In this document: positions 7,427 to 16,600 of the stretch, one piece after another
Numbering within the stretch: position 1 is the first letter of the stretch
How the letters are laid out: each line of letters opens with the position of its first letter
Origin: JABMMZ01 sp040386935
GTDB lineage: Bacteria > Bacteroidota > Bacteroidia > NS11-12g > UBA955
Reading direction: 5' to 3'
NCBI GenBank assembly: GCA_040386935.1
Contig: JAZKEQ010000018.1
Location: 1-64,000, forward strand
Length of the DNA stretch: 64,000 bases
Made by a program: the position numbers and the translations under genes
Notes under the pieces: model-generated
Told to the model about the DNA's origin: nothing
Databases searched by the model: none
Seen by the model: the letters and a program-made list of their open reading frames with translations, nothing else

Positions 7427-8077
7427 ATGAGTTCAATGAATGTCATAATAGCAGATGATCACAGCATTACCCGATTAGGGTTAAGCATAATATGCAAAGA
7501 GGCGCTCCCTCAAGCTATCATACATGAAGTGGCAACCATCAGCAGCCTTTATCAGCAAATAAGACTCATTAAGCCCAATTTGCTTATTCTCGACCTATAC
7601 ATTGATGACACCAACTGCCTGACGACAATACCGGAATTATTGGAAATACAACCCAACCTCAACATACTGGTTATTACAATGGCATCAGAAAATACATTCG
7701 GCAATAGGGTGCTGCTATCCGGAGCAAAGGGCTATGTGAACAAACTGAATGAAAATGCGATTTTAAAAACTGCTATATTAAGAGTATCCAACGGTCAGCA
7801 TTATGTCAGTCAGGAAATGTACATGAATCACCTCACTGCGCTAAGTGGCAAAAATGAGGCTATGAATCCATTCACTAAATTGACTGATAAGGAATTGGAA
7901 ATGGTGCATTATTTTATTGAAGGTTTTTCTACCTCAGAAATAAGTGATAAAGCAAGATTGGCGCTCAGTACAGTCAGCACTTATAAAAATAGAATTTTCA
8001 CCAAGTTGAACATTGATAATTTAAGAGATCTCATTAACCTTGTAGAAACTTTTAAAATAAACAAGAATTCGCCCTGA
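7427..8077 (+). CDS. NarL/FixJ-type response regulator (REC + LuxR HTH)
   Basis: A 216-residue two-domain regulator. The receiver has D10/D11, phospho-acceptor D56 and K106 (GYVNKLN). A LuxR-type helix-turn-helix follows at about 147-205 (LTDKELEMVHYFIEG, STVSTYKNRIFTKL). M4 is an alternative start at 7436. It lies 53 bases before the histidine kinase gene in the same direction, so the two are probably a cognate pair in one transcript. The dyad at 7223-7244 lies 183 bases upstream of the start. Confidence 0.92.
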   Translation: MSSMNVIIADDHSITRLGLSIICKEALPQAIIHEVATISSLYQQIRLIKPNLLILDLYIDDTNCLTTIPELLEIQPNLNILVITMASENTFGNRVLLSGAKGYVNKLNENAILKTAILRVSNGQHYVSQEMYMNHLTALSGKNEAMNPFTKLTDKELEMVHYFIEGFSTSEISDKARLALSTVSTYKNRIFTKLNIDNLRDLINLVETFKINKNSP

Positions 8078-8130
8078 CGCTTCTACCTTTTTTTCAGCCC
8101 TTATCTACTAACAGACGAATTTTCTCATTT

Positions 8131-11103
8131 TTGTCAGTTCCTTTTATTGTTTTATTTTTCTGCTACAATTCTGTTTTTGGGAATTCTGTATTAATTAACC
8201 ATCTGACTGATGTCAACGGATTGCCTCAGAACAGTATTAAAGGTCTTGTAAAAGACAAACTCGGTTATTTATGGATAGCTACTGAAAATGGTTTGGCAAG
8301 ATTCGATGGACACAAACTGAAATTATTCATTGATACGGCATTGTTATCAAATAGAATCCTAACAATAGTTCCTACTAAAGAAGACAAAGTTTATTTCGCT
8401 ATTACCGACAGGTATCAAGTATTGAAAATAAAAAATGGTCGAGCCAAAAGAATTGGAAATGATAGTTTAATCAATAATAGACTATCCCATTCGTTGCGAA
8501 ATAAAGAGATTTTTAATGTTAACCAATACTATCTTGATACAAGGGGCAAAATTTGTTATCTTGGTAGGGCTGACAAAGGAGGACATATAGTTAGGGATGA
8601 TGGCAATATTGTTATTCCGCTTTCAATCAAATACACTCAAAATATCTTTGCACTGGGTGGAAAGGTTTATGCAATTGATGATCAATTGAACATCAAACAA
8701 CTTGTTAGTGACAATGGTCTGGAAACTGATTTAGTAGTAAATAAACCAAAACAACCACAAATTCCAAGAATATTTGATTTAACTGACGCTGTCGTCTTTA
8801 TTTTCAATCAAAAAGTATACGACATTCACGAAGAAAACGGCAAATTAATTATTTCGGAACTCATCAGCCATTTACCCAATGATATAATTGTTACAAATAC
8901 ACATTACGACAAAGCTAACCGCACGCTTTTTCTGGGTACAAGCACCAACGGATTATTCATTTACAAGGTCAATTCAGGTATTAATATTCCCCGTAAAACA
9001 ATTCATAAAAGCTATGCAGCACAGGTTAAATTGAGTGACCTGATGATTTTCTCTGCTATTGAAATAATTGAACAAGACACTACATATAAACTTAAAACAC
9101 TGCCCGGCTCTATCAACCCTTATATCATCCTTAAGGACCATTTTAAACACATCTACTACGCAGCAAATGGTCAAGGTGTTCATAGAATAAAATATAATGG
9201 AAGATTTGAAACCCCAACAAAAGTATTTGACGAAAAAAATGTTTTCCATCTTTTCGAAGACATTCAAAACAGAATTTGGATATGCAATTACAATGAGGGC
9301 CTAATAATTTATGACAATAGCCTTCCAGATAAGAAAACCAAATTAAAATCTTTCCCATTTTTCGACAATATTCAAGCCAATATTGTTTATGCGCCCGATA
9401 CTAAAACCTATTACCTGCTTAACTCAAATAAACTCTATCAGTTTAACGAAAACCTGCAAATTGTTGATTCAATGGGACTGAATCCTAAACTGGAAATTAA
9501 AAGTCTTTTTGTATCTAATTCTGGTATCTTGTGGATGGCAACTTATGGCAATGGTTTATTTTGCATTAAAAATAAGTCACTCTATAAACTGCCATTAGAT
9601 AAAAATAATCACCTGTTGATCTCGCACTGTGTTTTCCAGGACCAGCGCTTTAACTATTGGATCACCACCAATAAGGGGCTCTTTCAGATAAAAGCCAACA
9701 CTGTAGAGAACAATCTTTTTTCGGGTAAAAGCAATGCAATAAGATATATTTATTACAGCACCTATGACGGCTTAAATACCAATGAATTTAATGGCGGTTG
9801 CTATCCCTGTGCTATTGAACTAGAAAAGGATTTGTATTCATTGCCTTCAATTTCCGGTCTTGCATGGATACATCCCGATAAATTATCAGACCCCGGTCCA
9901 ATATCAGAAATTTTGATAGATGAGGTGATAGCAGATAGCCAAATGCTCTCACCCGAACAATCCATTGCACTTCAGGACAATGTTTCTCACTTAGTGATTA
10001 ACCTTTCATTGGCTTACTGGGGCAATTTGAATAATATCGAACTGGATTATCAATTAGAGGGATTTGATAAATATTGGTTGCCACTTAACGCAGATTATTC
10101 AATCAGCTATAACAATCTGCCGGGTGGTCAATATACCCTTAAAGTAAGGTTGAAAGACAATCTGCACCCCGATAAAATTTTAATTAAAAGCATCACCATT
10201 GATGTCCCTTTGAGGTATTATCAAAAATGGTGGTTTTATGTTTTGTGTTTCATTGTATTCATTTGTATTATTCTCTTTTATTCAAATGCAAGAAATAGGA
10301 AGATACGACTTGAAAATATCAAACTTGAAAAGCAAATTGAACAAAGAACGATTGAATTGGTGAAGCAAAATACCATCATAGAAAACAATTTAAAGTTATT
10401 GAAGAAAAAACAAGAGGCGTTAAATCTTTCTATTTCAATTAAAGACAGGGCCATGTCTGTATTCTCTCACAACATTGTAGGACCCTTAAAATTTATTACC
10501 ATACTGACCGACAATATGGCCAATAGTGATACTGCAACAGATCCTAAAAAAATGAAAACAATTGACCAGACTTCAAAGAGTTTATTGCAGCATTCAGTTG
10601 ATCTTTTAACCTGGGTAAAGACACAGGATGAAACTTTTAAAGTACAGAAAGAAATTATCCATCTCAGTCAATTTGTTAGGCAAAAAATTGATTTATTCAA
10701 GCATATGGCTGAATTGAGCGGTATTCGATTTACGATAAAGGTAGATGATGCGATAGAGTTTGTTTCTGACAAGCAACTTCTGAATATTATTCTTTACAAT
10801 CTGGTTGAAAATGCCATCAAACACTCACCCGGAGGTACCATTACCATTGATGCACAAATTGAAGTCAATACATTTCTATTGACCGTAACAGACACAGGAA
10901 AAGGCATGACGCCATTGCAGGTTGCAAAGTTGACAGAATATGCCCAGGATGCCAATCGCACCAGATATATTCAAGACGATAATAAGGGTTTTGGAATAGG
11001 CTGGTTTATTATTGCCGATTGCATGTCACTACTTTCAGCTACTTATACAATCGAAAGTCATATTAATTCAGGCACTGAGGTAACCTTAAGATTTCCGGTA
11101 TAA
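8131..11103 (+). CDS. Two-component sensor histidine kinase with periplasmic beta-propeller and Y_Y_Y domain
   Basis: About 990 residues: signal peptide (1-18), Reg_prop propeller repeats (NGLPQNSIKG, GYLWIATENGLARFDG, then several LWMATYGNGLF-type blades), a Y_Y_Y domain (LDYQLEGFDKYW, near 640), one membrane helix (700-718), a coiled coil, phospho-acceptor His780 (FSHNIVGP), Asn894 in the N box and ATP-lid glycines (DTGKGMT, GFGIGW). The sensor layout matches the hybrid systems common in Bacteroidota, but no receiver or AraC domain is fused. The partner regulator is encoded just upstream. The first usable in-frame start is TTG; no ATG or GTG gives a better signal peptide, so the exact start is somewhat uncertain. 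The ligand is unknown. Confidence 0.9.
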   Translation: MSVPFIVLFFCYNSVFGNSVLINHLTDVNGLPQNSIKGLVKDKLGYLWIATENGLARFDGHKLKLFIDTALLSNRILTIVPTKEDKVYFAITDRYQVLKIKNGRAKRIGNDSLINNRLSHSLRNKEIFNVNQYYLDTRGKICYLGRADKGGHIVRDDGNIVIPLSIKYTQNIFALGGKVYAIDDQLNIKQLVSDNGLETDLVVNKPKQPQIPRIFDLTDAVVFIFNQKVYDIHEENGKLIISELISHLPNDIIVTNTHYDKANRTLFLGTSTNGLFIYKVNSGINIPRKTIHKSYAAQVKLSDLMIFSAIEIIEQDTTYKLKTLPGSINPYIILKDHFKHIYYAANGQGVHRIKYNGRFETPTKVFDEKNVFHLFEDIQNRIWICNYNEGLIIYDNSLPDKKTKLKSFPFFDNIQANIVYAPDTKTYYLLNSNKLYQFNENLQIVDSMGLNPKLEIKSLFVSNSGILWMATYGNGLFCIKNKSLYKLPLDKNNHLLISHCVFQDQRFNYWITTNKGLFQIKANTVENNLFSGKSNAIRYIYYSTYDGLNTNEFNGGCYPCAIELEKDLYSLPSISGLAWIHPDKLSDPGPISEILIDEVIADSQMLSPEQSIALQDNVSHLVINLSLAYWGNLNNIELDYQLEGFDKYWLPLNADYSISYNNLPGGQYTLKVRLKDNLHPDKILIKSITIDVPLRYYQKWWFYVLCFIVFICIILFYSNARNRKIRLENIKLEKQIEQRTIELVKQNTIIENNLKLLKKKQEALNLSISIKDRAMSVFSHNIVGPLKFITILTDNMANSDTATDPKKMKTIDQTSKSLLQHSVDLLTWVKTQDETFKVQKEIIHLSQFVRQKIDLFKHMAELSGIRFTIKVDDAIEFVSDKQLLNIILYNLVENAIKHSPGGTITIDAQIEVNTFLLTVTDTGKGMTPLQVAKLTEYAQDANRTRYIQDDNKGFGIGWFIIADCMSLLSATYTIESHINSGTEVTLRFPV

Positions 11104-11117
11104 AAACAGACCATATT

Positions 11118-11561
11118 ATGTTCAAAGTATTTAATAAAATAACATTTCAGCAACTGATCCTATCGCTCAGTATTATTGTATTGTTTTCAAGCTCTATTAA
11201 GGATAATACTATCACTATCACCACAGATAAACTCATTTATTTTTCAGCTGATACCATCAAGATTACTATTAACAATAATACATCTGATACCTTATATGGC
11301 AATATATCAAATGAATTATATAACGATTCGAGTACCTACACCTATCTGTTTGATATCACGAATCCCCAATCTCATTTAAAAATAAAAATTGAACCGGACA
11401 CATTTTTACCCCATACAAGTGTCATAATTTCTGTGAAAGCAGGTGAAACCAAACCTTATAATTTGCCCTATATGAGCGAAAAATTACACCTCAGAAGTGC
11501 GTTTAAATTCGGAACAATACTCGCAGAATCAGAGAAGTTTACTGTGCTGAATGATTGGTGA
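11118..11561 (+). CDS. Small secreted or membrane-anchored protein, unknown
   Basis: A 147-residue protein I do not recognise. A hydrophobic segment at residues 11-26 (QLILSLSIIVLFSSS) could be a signal peptide or anchor. The rest is rich in Thr, Ser and Asn and looks all-beta (TDKLIYFSADTIKITINNN), resembling a bacterial Ig-like or BsuPI-like fold. It starts 14 bases after the kinase gene, so it is probably the last gene of that operon and may be an extracytoplasmic accessory to the sensor. Confidence 0.65.
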   Translation: MFKVFNKITFQQLILSLSIIVLFSSSIKDNTITITTDKLIYFSADTIKITINNNTSDTLYGNISNELYNDSSTYTYLFDITNPQSHLKIKIEPDTFLPHTSVIISVKAGETKPYNLPYMSEKLHLRSAFKFGTILAESEKFTVLNDW

Positions 11562-11564
11562 GGA

Positions 11565-13457
11565 TTAATAAGCCCTGGCTGTATTCTTCTCCATGAAGTA
11601 GATAAATGCTCTGTTGGCTATTTTCACACCGCCCTGAGTTGGGAAATTGCCAGTAAAATACCAGTCGCCACTGTGATCAGGACAAGCCTGATGTAGGTTC
11701 TCAACTGATTGGAAAATAATGTCAACTTTCGGTTTGAAATTCTCAGGTGTTACAATTTCTGCAATCTTATCAGATATCTGTTCAGGTGTAAATAAATTGT
11801 ACAACTGATTCACCTGATTCACCATGTCTTCAACCGGTTTTTGCATCTCTATCTTACACAACTCATAAACCTCCTGCAACTTGTGCTCTTGTTTGCTGTC
11901 TTTCAACAATTCAAGTAAGGCCCTGAAGGCAACAAAGTCTTTCAAACGACTCATATCAATACCATAACAGTCGGGATATAAAATCTGGGGTGCGCTCGAT
12001 ACAACAATGATGCGTTTTGGTTCCAGACGACCTAATATTTTCAGAATACTGGTTTTTAAAGTTGTACCTCTTACGATTGAATCATCAATAATTACAAGGG
12101 TATCTTTATGAGGCTCTATCACACCATAGGTCACATCATAGGCATGTCCTACTAAATCTTCACGGTCGTTATCATTGGTAATAAAAGTGCGCATCTTGGC
12201 GTCTTTTACCAATATCTTTTCTCTGCGTATACGGTAAGTCAGAATTTCTTTGATGCGGTCTGAAGTCAGGGTATCTTTTTCTTCCATCAATTGCTCAGCC
12301 CTGCGTATTTTTAACCAATCATTCACACCATCTACCATTCCATAGAATGAAGTGGCTGCAGTATTGGGAATATAAGAGAATACTGTATTCTCAATATCGT
12401 TGTTCAGTTTCTCAATAACTTTTGGTGCCAGCAATTTACCAAGTGTTTTGCGCTCGTTATAGATATCAGCATCATTGCCTCTCGAGAAATAAATACGCTC
12501 AAATGAACATGATTTTCTCTCTTTCTGTTCGAGGATACGGGTCTCGTTAAAGCTACCGTCTTTATTAATAATCAATGCGCAACCGGGTGTTACTTCATTG
12601 ATTTTTTGATAAGGTACATTAAAGGTTGTTGCAATAGCCGGACGCTCACTTGCTACTACCAGCATTTCGTCATTGGCATACCAGAATGAAGGGCGAATGC
12701 CGTTAGGATCGCGCATTACAAAGGCAGCACCATGGCCTATCATGCCCACCATATTATAACCACCATCGGTGCGCTTAAACGCATTTTTAAGAATATTTTC
12801 TACGGATAGATTTTCTTTGATTTTTTCGGTGATGTCGAAGTTATTGAACCCTTGTTCTTTAAATTGGCGGAACAATCTTTCATTCTCTTCATCCAAAAAA
12901 TGACCAATTTTTTCCAGCATGGTCACGTTATCGCTGATTTCCTTAGGTTGTTGTCCCAATTCAATCAGTTGTGAAAACAATTCATCTACATTGGTCAAAT
13001 TATAATTACCGGCCAGTACAAGATTCCTGCACATCCAGTTATTTTGTCTCAGAAATGGGTGCAGATTCTCTAAACTATTGCCGCCATGCGTACCATAACG
13101 CAAGTGGCCCAACATCAATTCACCAGCATACGGAAAGTGTTCTTTCAGGTAAAGACCGTTGTTAAGATTTGCCTTATCAAGGGGTTTAAGTGCTTTATTA
13201 ACCTCATCAAAAATATCTGCTACTGCATTCTTGGAATTTGATCGTTTGCGTGCTAGGTAACGCTGACCGAACTGAGGATCTAATTTGATGATACCGATAC
13301 CGGCTCCATCCTGCCCTCTGTTGATTTGCTTGGCCATCAGCAACTGAAGTTTCTTAAGACCGTAGAGAGGGGTGCCGTATTTTTCTGTAAAGTATTCGAG
13401 AGGTTTTAAAAGCCTGATGAAAGCTACGCCACATTCATGTTTTATTGGGTCGCTCAT
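11565..13457 (-). CDS. PurF-like amidophosphoribosyltransferase (long form)
   Basis: A 630-residue protein. Cys9 (HECGVAF) would become the N-terminal nucleophile of a class II glutamine amidotransferase after removal of an 8-residue propeptide. NRGQDGAG and HLRYGTHGG match the glutaminase domain. The phosphoribosyltransferase half carries the PRPP loop VIIDDSIVRGTT near residue 455. Canonical PurF enzymes have about 470-510 residues. This one has extra helical sequence and a C-terminal extension, as in a long paralogue I recall from Bacteroidota. The likely role is the first step of purine synthesis (PRPP + Gln to phosphoribosylamine). Whether it is the main enzyme or a paralogue cannot be settled here. 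A promoter lies at 13475-13502. Confidence 0.82.
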   Translation of the reverse strand: MSDPIKHECGVAFIRLLKPLEYFTEKYGTPLYGLKKLQLLMAKQINRGQDGAGIGIIKLDPQFGQRYLARKRSNSKNAVADIFDEVNKALKPLDKANLNNGLYLKEHFPYAGELMLGHLRYGTHGGNSLENLHPFLRQNNWMCRNLVLAGNYNLTNVDELFSQLIELGQQPKEISDNVTMLEKIGHFLDEENERLFRQFKEQGFNNFDITEKIKENLSVENILKNAFKRTDGGYNMVGMIGHGAAFVMRDPNGIRPSFWYANDEMLVVASERPAIATTFNVPYQKINEVTPGCALIINKDGSFNETRILEQKERKSCSFERIYFSRGNDADIYNERKTLGKLLAPKVIEKLNNDIENTVFSYIPNTAATSFYGMVDGVNDWLKIRRAEQLMEEKDTLTSDRIKEILTYRIRREKILVKDAKMRTFITNDNDREDLVGHAYDVTYGVIEPHKDTLVIIDDSIVRGTTLKTSILKILGRLEPKRIIVVSSAPQILYPDCYGIDMSRLKDFVAFRALLELLKDSKQEHKLQEVYELCKIEMQKPVEDMVNQVNQLYNLFTPEQISDKIAEIVTPENFKPKVDIIFQSVENLHQACPDHSGDWYFTGNFPTQGGVKIANRAFIYFMEKNTARAY

Positions 13458-13474
13458 GTAGTATGATTAGTTTG

Positions 13475-13502
13475 CAAAGTTACCAAAACTAACAGTAAAC
13501 AA
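13475..13502 (-). promoter_or_regulatory. Promoter of the PurF-like gene
   Basis: Minus strand TTG (13500-13502), 17 bases, TAACTTTG (13475-13482), 17 bases before the ATG. No purine riboswitch or PurR-type site is seen. Confidence 0.5.
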
Positions 13503-13520
13503 AAAATAGGATTTCATATA

Positions 13521-14240
13521 TTAATATAATCGTATCATAGGAACATCCAATAAGAGCACTTTACTCTTATCTTCAATCTCCATGTGAAAACCCTCAGTAT
13601 TCCACAACCCCATGGCATCTCGCTTGTTCAGGGTCTCGCCATTTAAGGTCACTTTCCCTTCGATGACAAATACATACACGCCATTTTCTTTGGCCTTTAC
13701 TGTATAGTCAGTTTTCTGTCCGGCTTCAAACTGACCGATGTGCAACCAGGCATTTTGATGGATCCACGTGCCTTCATCATCTGTATTTGGTGACACTATT
13801 TGCTGCCAGCGGTTATCAGTAGATTCTGGTAATTGTATTTCGCCATAACGCGGCTGTACGTTGCGTTCATTGGGCATAATCCATATTTGCAACAATTTTA
13901 AAGCCTTGTCCTTATTGGGATTATACTCACTGTGTTGTATGCCTGTACCCGCACTCATTACCTGAATGTATCCTTCGTTAATAGTTGCTACATTGCCCAT
14001 GCTATCGCGGTGCTGCAGGTCGCCAGACAATGGAATGGTAATAATTTCCATATTGTCGTGTGGATGTGTGCCAAATCCCATGCCCGGAGCCACTTCATCA
14101 TCGTTTAAAACCCGTAGTGCTCCAAAATGTATTTTGCTTTCATCGTAATAGGAAGCGAAACTGAAAGAATGGTGAGCGTTCAACCAACCGTGATTGGCAT
14201 GACCGCGCTCATTTGCTCTGTGTAATATGCTGCTTGACAT
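13521..14240 (-). CDS. Pirin family protein (bicupin)
   Basis: A 239-residue protein with the pirin signature. The N-terminal cupin holds all four metal ligands: H59 and H61 (GTHPHDNMEI), H103 and E105 (GIQHSEYN). The C-terminal cupin is degenerate. Bacterial homologues such as YhhW have quercetin 2,3-dioxygenase activity in vitro, but the natural substrate is unknown. The start at 14240 is supported by the family N-terminus and a -7 box four bases upstream. The gene is divergent from aroQ. Confidence 0.9.
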   Translation of the reverse strand: MSSSILHRANERGHANHGWLNAHHSFSFASYYDESKIHFGALRVLNDDEVAPGMGFGTHPHDNMEIITIPLSGDLQHRDSMGNVATINEGYIQVMSAGTGIQHSEYNPNKDKALKLLQIWIMPNERNVQPRYGEIQLPESTDNRWQQIVSPNTDDEGTWIHQNAWLHIGQFEAGQKTDYTVKAKENGVYVFVIEGKVTLNGETLNKRDAMGLWNTEGFHMEIEDKSKVLLLDVPMIRLY

Positions 14241-14244
14241 GGCA

Positions 14245-14252
14245 CAAAGTTA
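14245..14252 (-). promoter_or_regulatory. -7 box of the pirin gene
   Basis: TAACTTTG on the minus strand ends four bases before the ATG at 14240. Any leader would be almost absent. No clear -33 TTG was found. Confidence 0.4.
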
Positions 14253-14295
14253 CAACCACTTTTACCTCTGTGTATGCGGTTAATATGAATATCCT

Positions 14296-14303
14296 TATTT
14301 TTG
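14296..14303 (+). promoter_or_regulatory. -7 box of aroQ
   Basis: TATTTTTG fits TAnnTTTG and lies 17 bases before the GTG at 14321. Because it lies downstream of the ATG at 14285, it supports the GTG start. Confidence 0.5.
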
Positions 14304-14320
14304 TTATCTATTGTAAAAGT

Positions 14321-14746
14321 GTGAAAAAAGTATTATTATTACATGGGCCGAATCTGAATTTGCTTGGTTCAAGAGAGCCTGAAAAATACGGCAAAACAAC
14401 TTCAGAAGAAATTGTCCGTGATTTAAAAAGTCAATACCCTGATATTTCAATTGACTATCTGCAATCTAATCAGGAGGGTGAATTAACCGATATTATCCAA
14501 AAAAGTGCTGCAAACTATTCCGGTTTGCTAATTAATGCCGGTGGATTGTCGCATACTTCTATTGCTATGGCAGATGCCATTCGAAGCATTGCAATTCCTG
14601 TTATTGCCGTTCATATCTCAAATATTTATAATAGAGAAGGCTATCGCCATACGGATATAGTAGGCGAGGCCTGTAAAGGTTCAATTACCGGTTTGGGGAC
14701 AGCAGGCTATGCGCTGGCTTTAGAGTGTTTATTGGATGAAATTTAA
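14321..14746 (+). CDS. aroQ: Type II 3-dehydroquinate dehydratase
   Basis: A 141-residue enzyme of the shikimate pathway (3-dehydroquinate to 3-dehydroshikimate), of usual family length. GPNLNLLG opens the protein, Tyr in EPEKYG is the catalytic tyrosine, and INAGGLSHTS and AVHISNIYNREGYRH contain the Asn, His and Arg of the active site. I start at the GTG (VKKVLLLHGPNLN), because it gives the family N-terminus and the promoter box at 14296-14303 would otherwise lie inside the gene. The stop codon overlaps that of the convergent gene: both lie in the palindrome TTAA at 14743-14746. Confidence 0.92.
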   Translation: MKKVLLLHGPNLNLLGSREPEKYGKTTSEEIVRDLKSQYPDISIDYLQSNQEGELTDIIQKSAANYSGLLINAGGLSHTSIAMADAIRSIAIPVIAVHISNIYNREGYRHTDIVGEACKGSITGLGTAGYALALECLLDEI

Positions 14747-16140
14747 CTGCAGGCAATGGTTGACTTTGCAACACCTGTTTGTTTAATGGCTGCATAACCA
14801 CCTGCTACATCTGTCAAATTTTCATACCCGCGTGCTTTTAGTATAGAGGCATAAATCATGCTTCTGTACCCACCCGCACAATGGATGTAATAATGCTGAT
14901 TTTTGTCGAGTGACGACATCTGTTGACTGATGTTATCCAATGGCATATTCACTGCGCCTGATACGTGCTCAGGATTGTATTCCCCTGGTTTGCGTACATC
15001 GAGTATTTTACTTTCTGCAGTAATACTTTCTGAAAACTGTGTAGCGGGAATAGACACGATACTATCTGTTTCTTTACCTGCTGCTTTCCAGGCTCCAAAA
15101 CTGCCTTTCAAATAGCCAATGGATTGATCGTAACCTACACGTGCTAAACGTTGTACCACTTCTGTTTCACGTCCTTCATCAGCTACTATTAAAATAGGTT
15201 GATTTATATCTGTAATCAAAGCGCCTACCCATGGTGCAAATCCACCATCGATGCCAATAAAAATGCTATTGGGAATAAATCCTTGAGCAAATGCTTCCTG
15301 CTTTCTTGTATCTAATATTAAAGCGCCTGTTTCGTTAGCCCTTGCTTCAAATTCATCGGGTGTTAATGCTTGTAAACCGCGTTCTACAACACTTTCCAGA
15401 CTTTGATAGCCTGTTTTATTCATTCTTACATTTTCTGCAAAATAGGCCGGTGGTGGTGCTATGCCATCTGTCAGTTCTTTAACGAATTCAGATTTTGTCA
15501 TATCGCTGCGCAAAGCGTAATTCACGGCTTTCTGATGTCCCAACAAATCAAAGGTTTCCTTGCTCATATTTTTACCACAGGCACTGCCTGCGCCATGAGC
15601 CGGATACACAATCACACTATCAGGTAAAGGCATCACTTTATTTCTCAAAGAATCAAATAATTTACCGGCCAAATCTTCTGTTGTTAATTCCCCTGATTTT
15701 TGAGCCAGGTCAGGACGGCCCACATCGCCTATAAACAATGTATCGCCTGTATACATACTATGTGGCAATCCTTGCTCATCCAATAGTAAATAACAAGTGC
15801 TTTCCATGGTATGACCCGGAGTGTGCAATACTTTGAAAGTGATATTGCCCAGTGGCAATATTTCACCATCTTCGGCTATTTTACTTGGATAATTGGTTTG
15901 TGCATTTGGACCGAATACGATAGTAGCCCCTGTTCTTTGTGCTAAATCCACGTGACCGCTTACAAAATCAGCATGAAAATGTGTTTCAAAAATATACTTA
16001 ATGGTAAGGTTTTCAGCTTTTGCTTTATCAATATACGGCTGTGGGTCTCTTAATGGATCAATGACTACCGCTTCATTACCGCTCGAAATAAAATATGCGC
16101 CCTGGGCAAGGCAACCTGTATAAATTTGCTCGATTTTCAT
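14743..16140 (-). CDS. Metallo-beta-lactamase fold hydrolase with two rhodanese domains
   Basis: A 465-residue protein. The N-terminal MBL domain has the metal motif H54-x-H56-x-D58 plus H63 (THFHADFVSGH), LHTPGHT, TGDTLFIGDVGRPDL and YPAHGAGSACG, as in ETHE1-like persulfide dioxygenases. Two rhodanese domains follow: the first lacks an active-site Cys (IVADEGRETE), the second keeps Cys421 (IHCAGGYRSM). Such fusions handle glutathione or protein persulfides and sulfane sulfur. Oxidation of persulfide by the MBL domain with sulfur transfer by the second rhodanese is the likely scheme. No sulfide-oxidation neighbours are present. Confidence 0.88.
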   Translation of the reverse strand: MKIEQIYTGCLAQGAYFISSGNEAVVIDPLRDPQPYIDKAKAENLTIKYIFETHFHADFVSGHVDLAQRTGATIVFGPNAQTNYPSKIAEDGEILPLGNITFKVLHTPGHTMESTCYLLLDEQGLPHSMYTGDTLFIGDVGRPDLAQKSGELTTEDLAGKLFDSLRNKVMPLPDSVIVYPAHGAGSACGKNMSKETFDLLGHQKAVNYALRSDMTKSEFVKELTDGIAPPPAYFAENVRMNKTGYQSLESVVERGLQALTPDEFEARANETGALILDTRKQEAFAQGFIPNSIFIGIDGGFAPWVGALITDINQPILIVADEGRETEVVQRLARVGYDQSIGYLKGSFGAWKAAGKETDSIVSIPATQFSESITAESKILDVRKPGEYNPEHVSGAVNMPLDNISQQMSSLDKNQHYYIHCAGGYRSMIYASILKARGYENLTDVAGGYAAIKQTGVAKSTIACS

Positions 16141-16144
16141 TTTA

Positions 16145-16152
16145 CAAAGTTA
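16145..16152 (-). promoter_or_regulatory. -7 box of the MBL-rhodanese gene
   Basis: TAACTTTG ends four bases before the ATG at 16140, the same very short spacing as at the pirin gene. Confidence 0.4.
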
Positions 16153-16190
16153 TGCCAATTTTCAAAGACTTTGTTTTAAAAAATCTTATA

Positions 16191-16544
16191 TCAATATAGA
16201 TATGGTAGAAAAATGATGGCCGCCATTATTAAAGCAATAATGCTTGCGACCAATACCGCTGCAGCTGCCAGATCCTTTATTTTCCCTGCTTTTTCATTAA
16301 ATCCGGGTGATACCAGATCAACCAGTTCTTCTATGGCTGTATTAATTATTTCAAGTCCTAAAACAAGTCCTATACAAATAAGCACTACAAGCCATTCGAA
16401 AGCTTTAATATCGCAATATAATCCAAGTGATACTGCTGCTGCAGTAGACAATAAGTGAAGTTTGAAATTTCTTTCATTCCAGGCAGCCTTCAGGCCCTTA
16501 AAAGCAAATGCAAATGATTTTAAAATAGCTGTTTTTTTCACCAC
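16191..16544 (-). CDS. dgkA: Diacylglycerol/undecaprenol kinase family protein
   Basis: A 117-residue membrane protein of the DgkA family: an amphipathic N-terminus, three membrane helices and the signature EIINTAIEELVD (E65, N68, E72), which binds Mg-ATP. It phosphorylates diacylglycerol or undecaprenol at the inner membrane; in Gram-positives the relative is an undecaprenol kinase, and the substrate here is open. The frame starts with two successive GTG codons, and these lie in a short hairpin (CACCA 16539-16543 / TGGTG 16553-16557). A -7-like TAATTTTG lies at 16561-16568. Confidence 0.88.
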   Translation of the reverse strand: MVKKTAILKSFAFAFKGLKAAWNERNFKLHLLSTAAAVSLGLYCDIKAFEWLVVLICIGLVLGLEIINTAIEELVDLVSPGFNEKAGKIKDLAAAAVLVASIIALIMAAIIFLPYLY

Positions 16545-16600
16545 TAAAATATTGGTGGTTCAAAATTAGTGTTAATTTTAGTTAGTTCTTTAACTCAATA

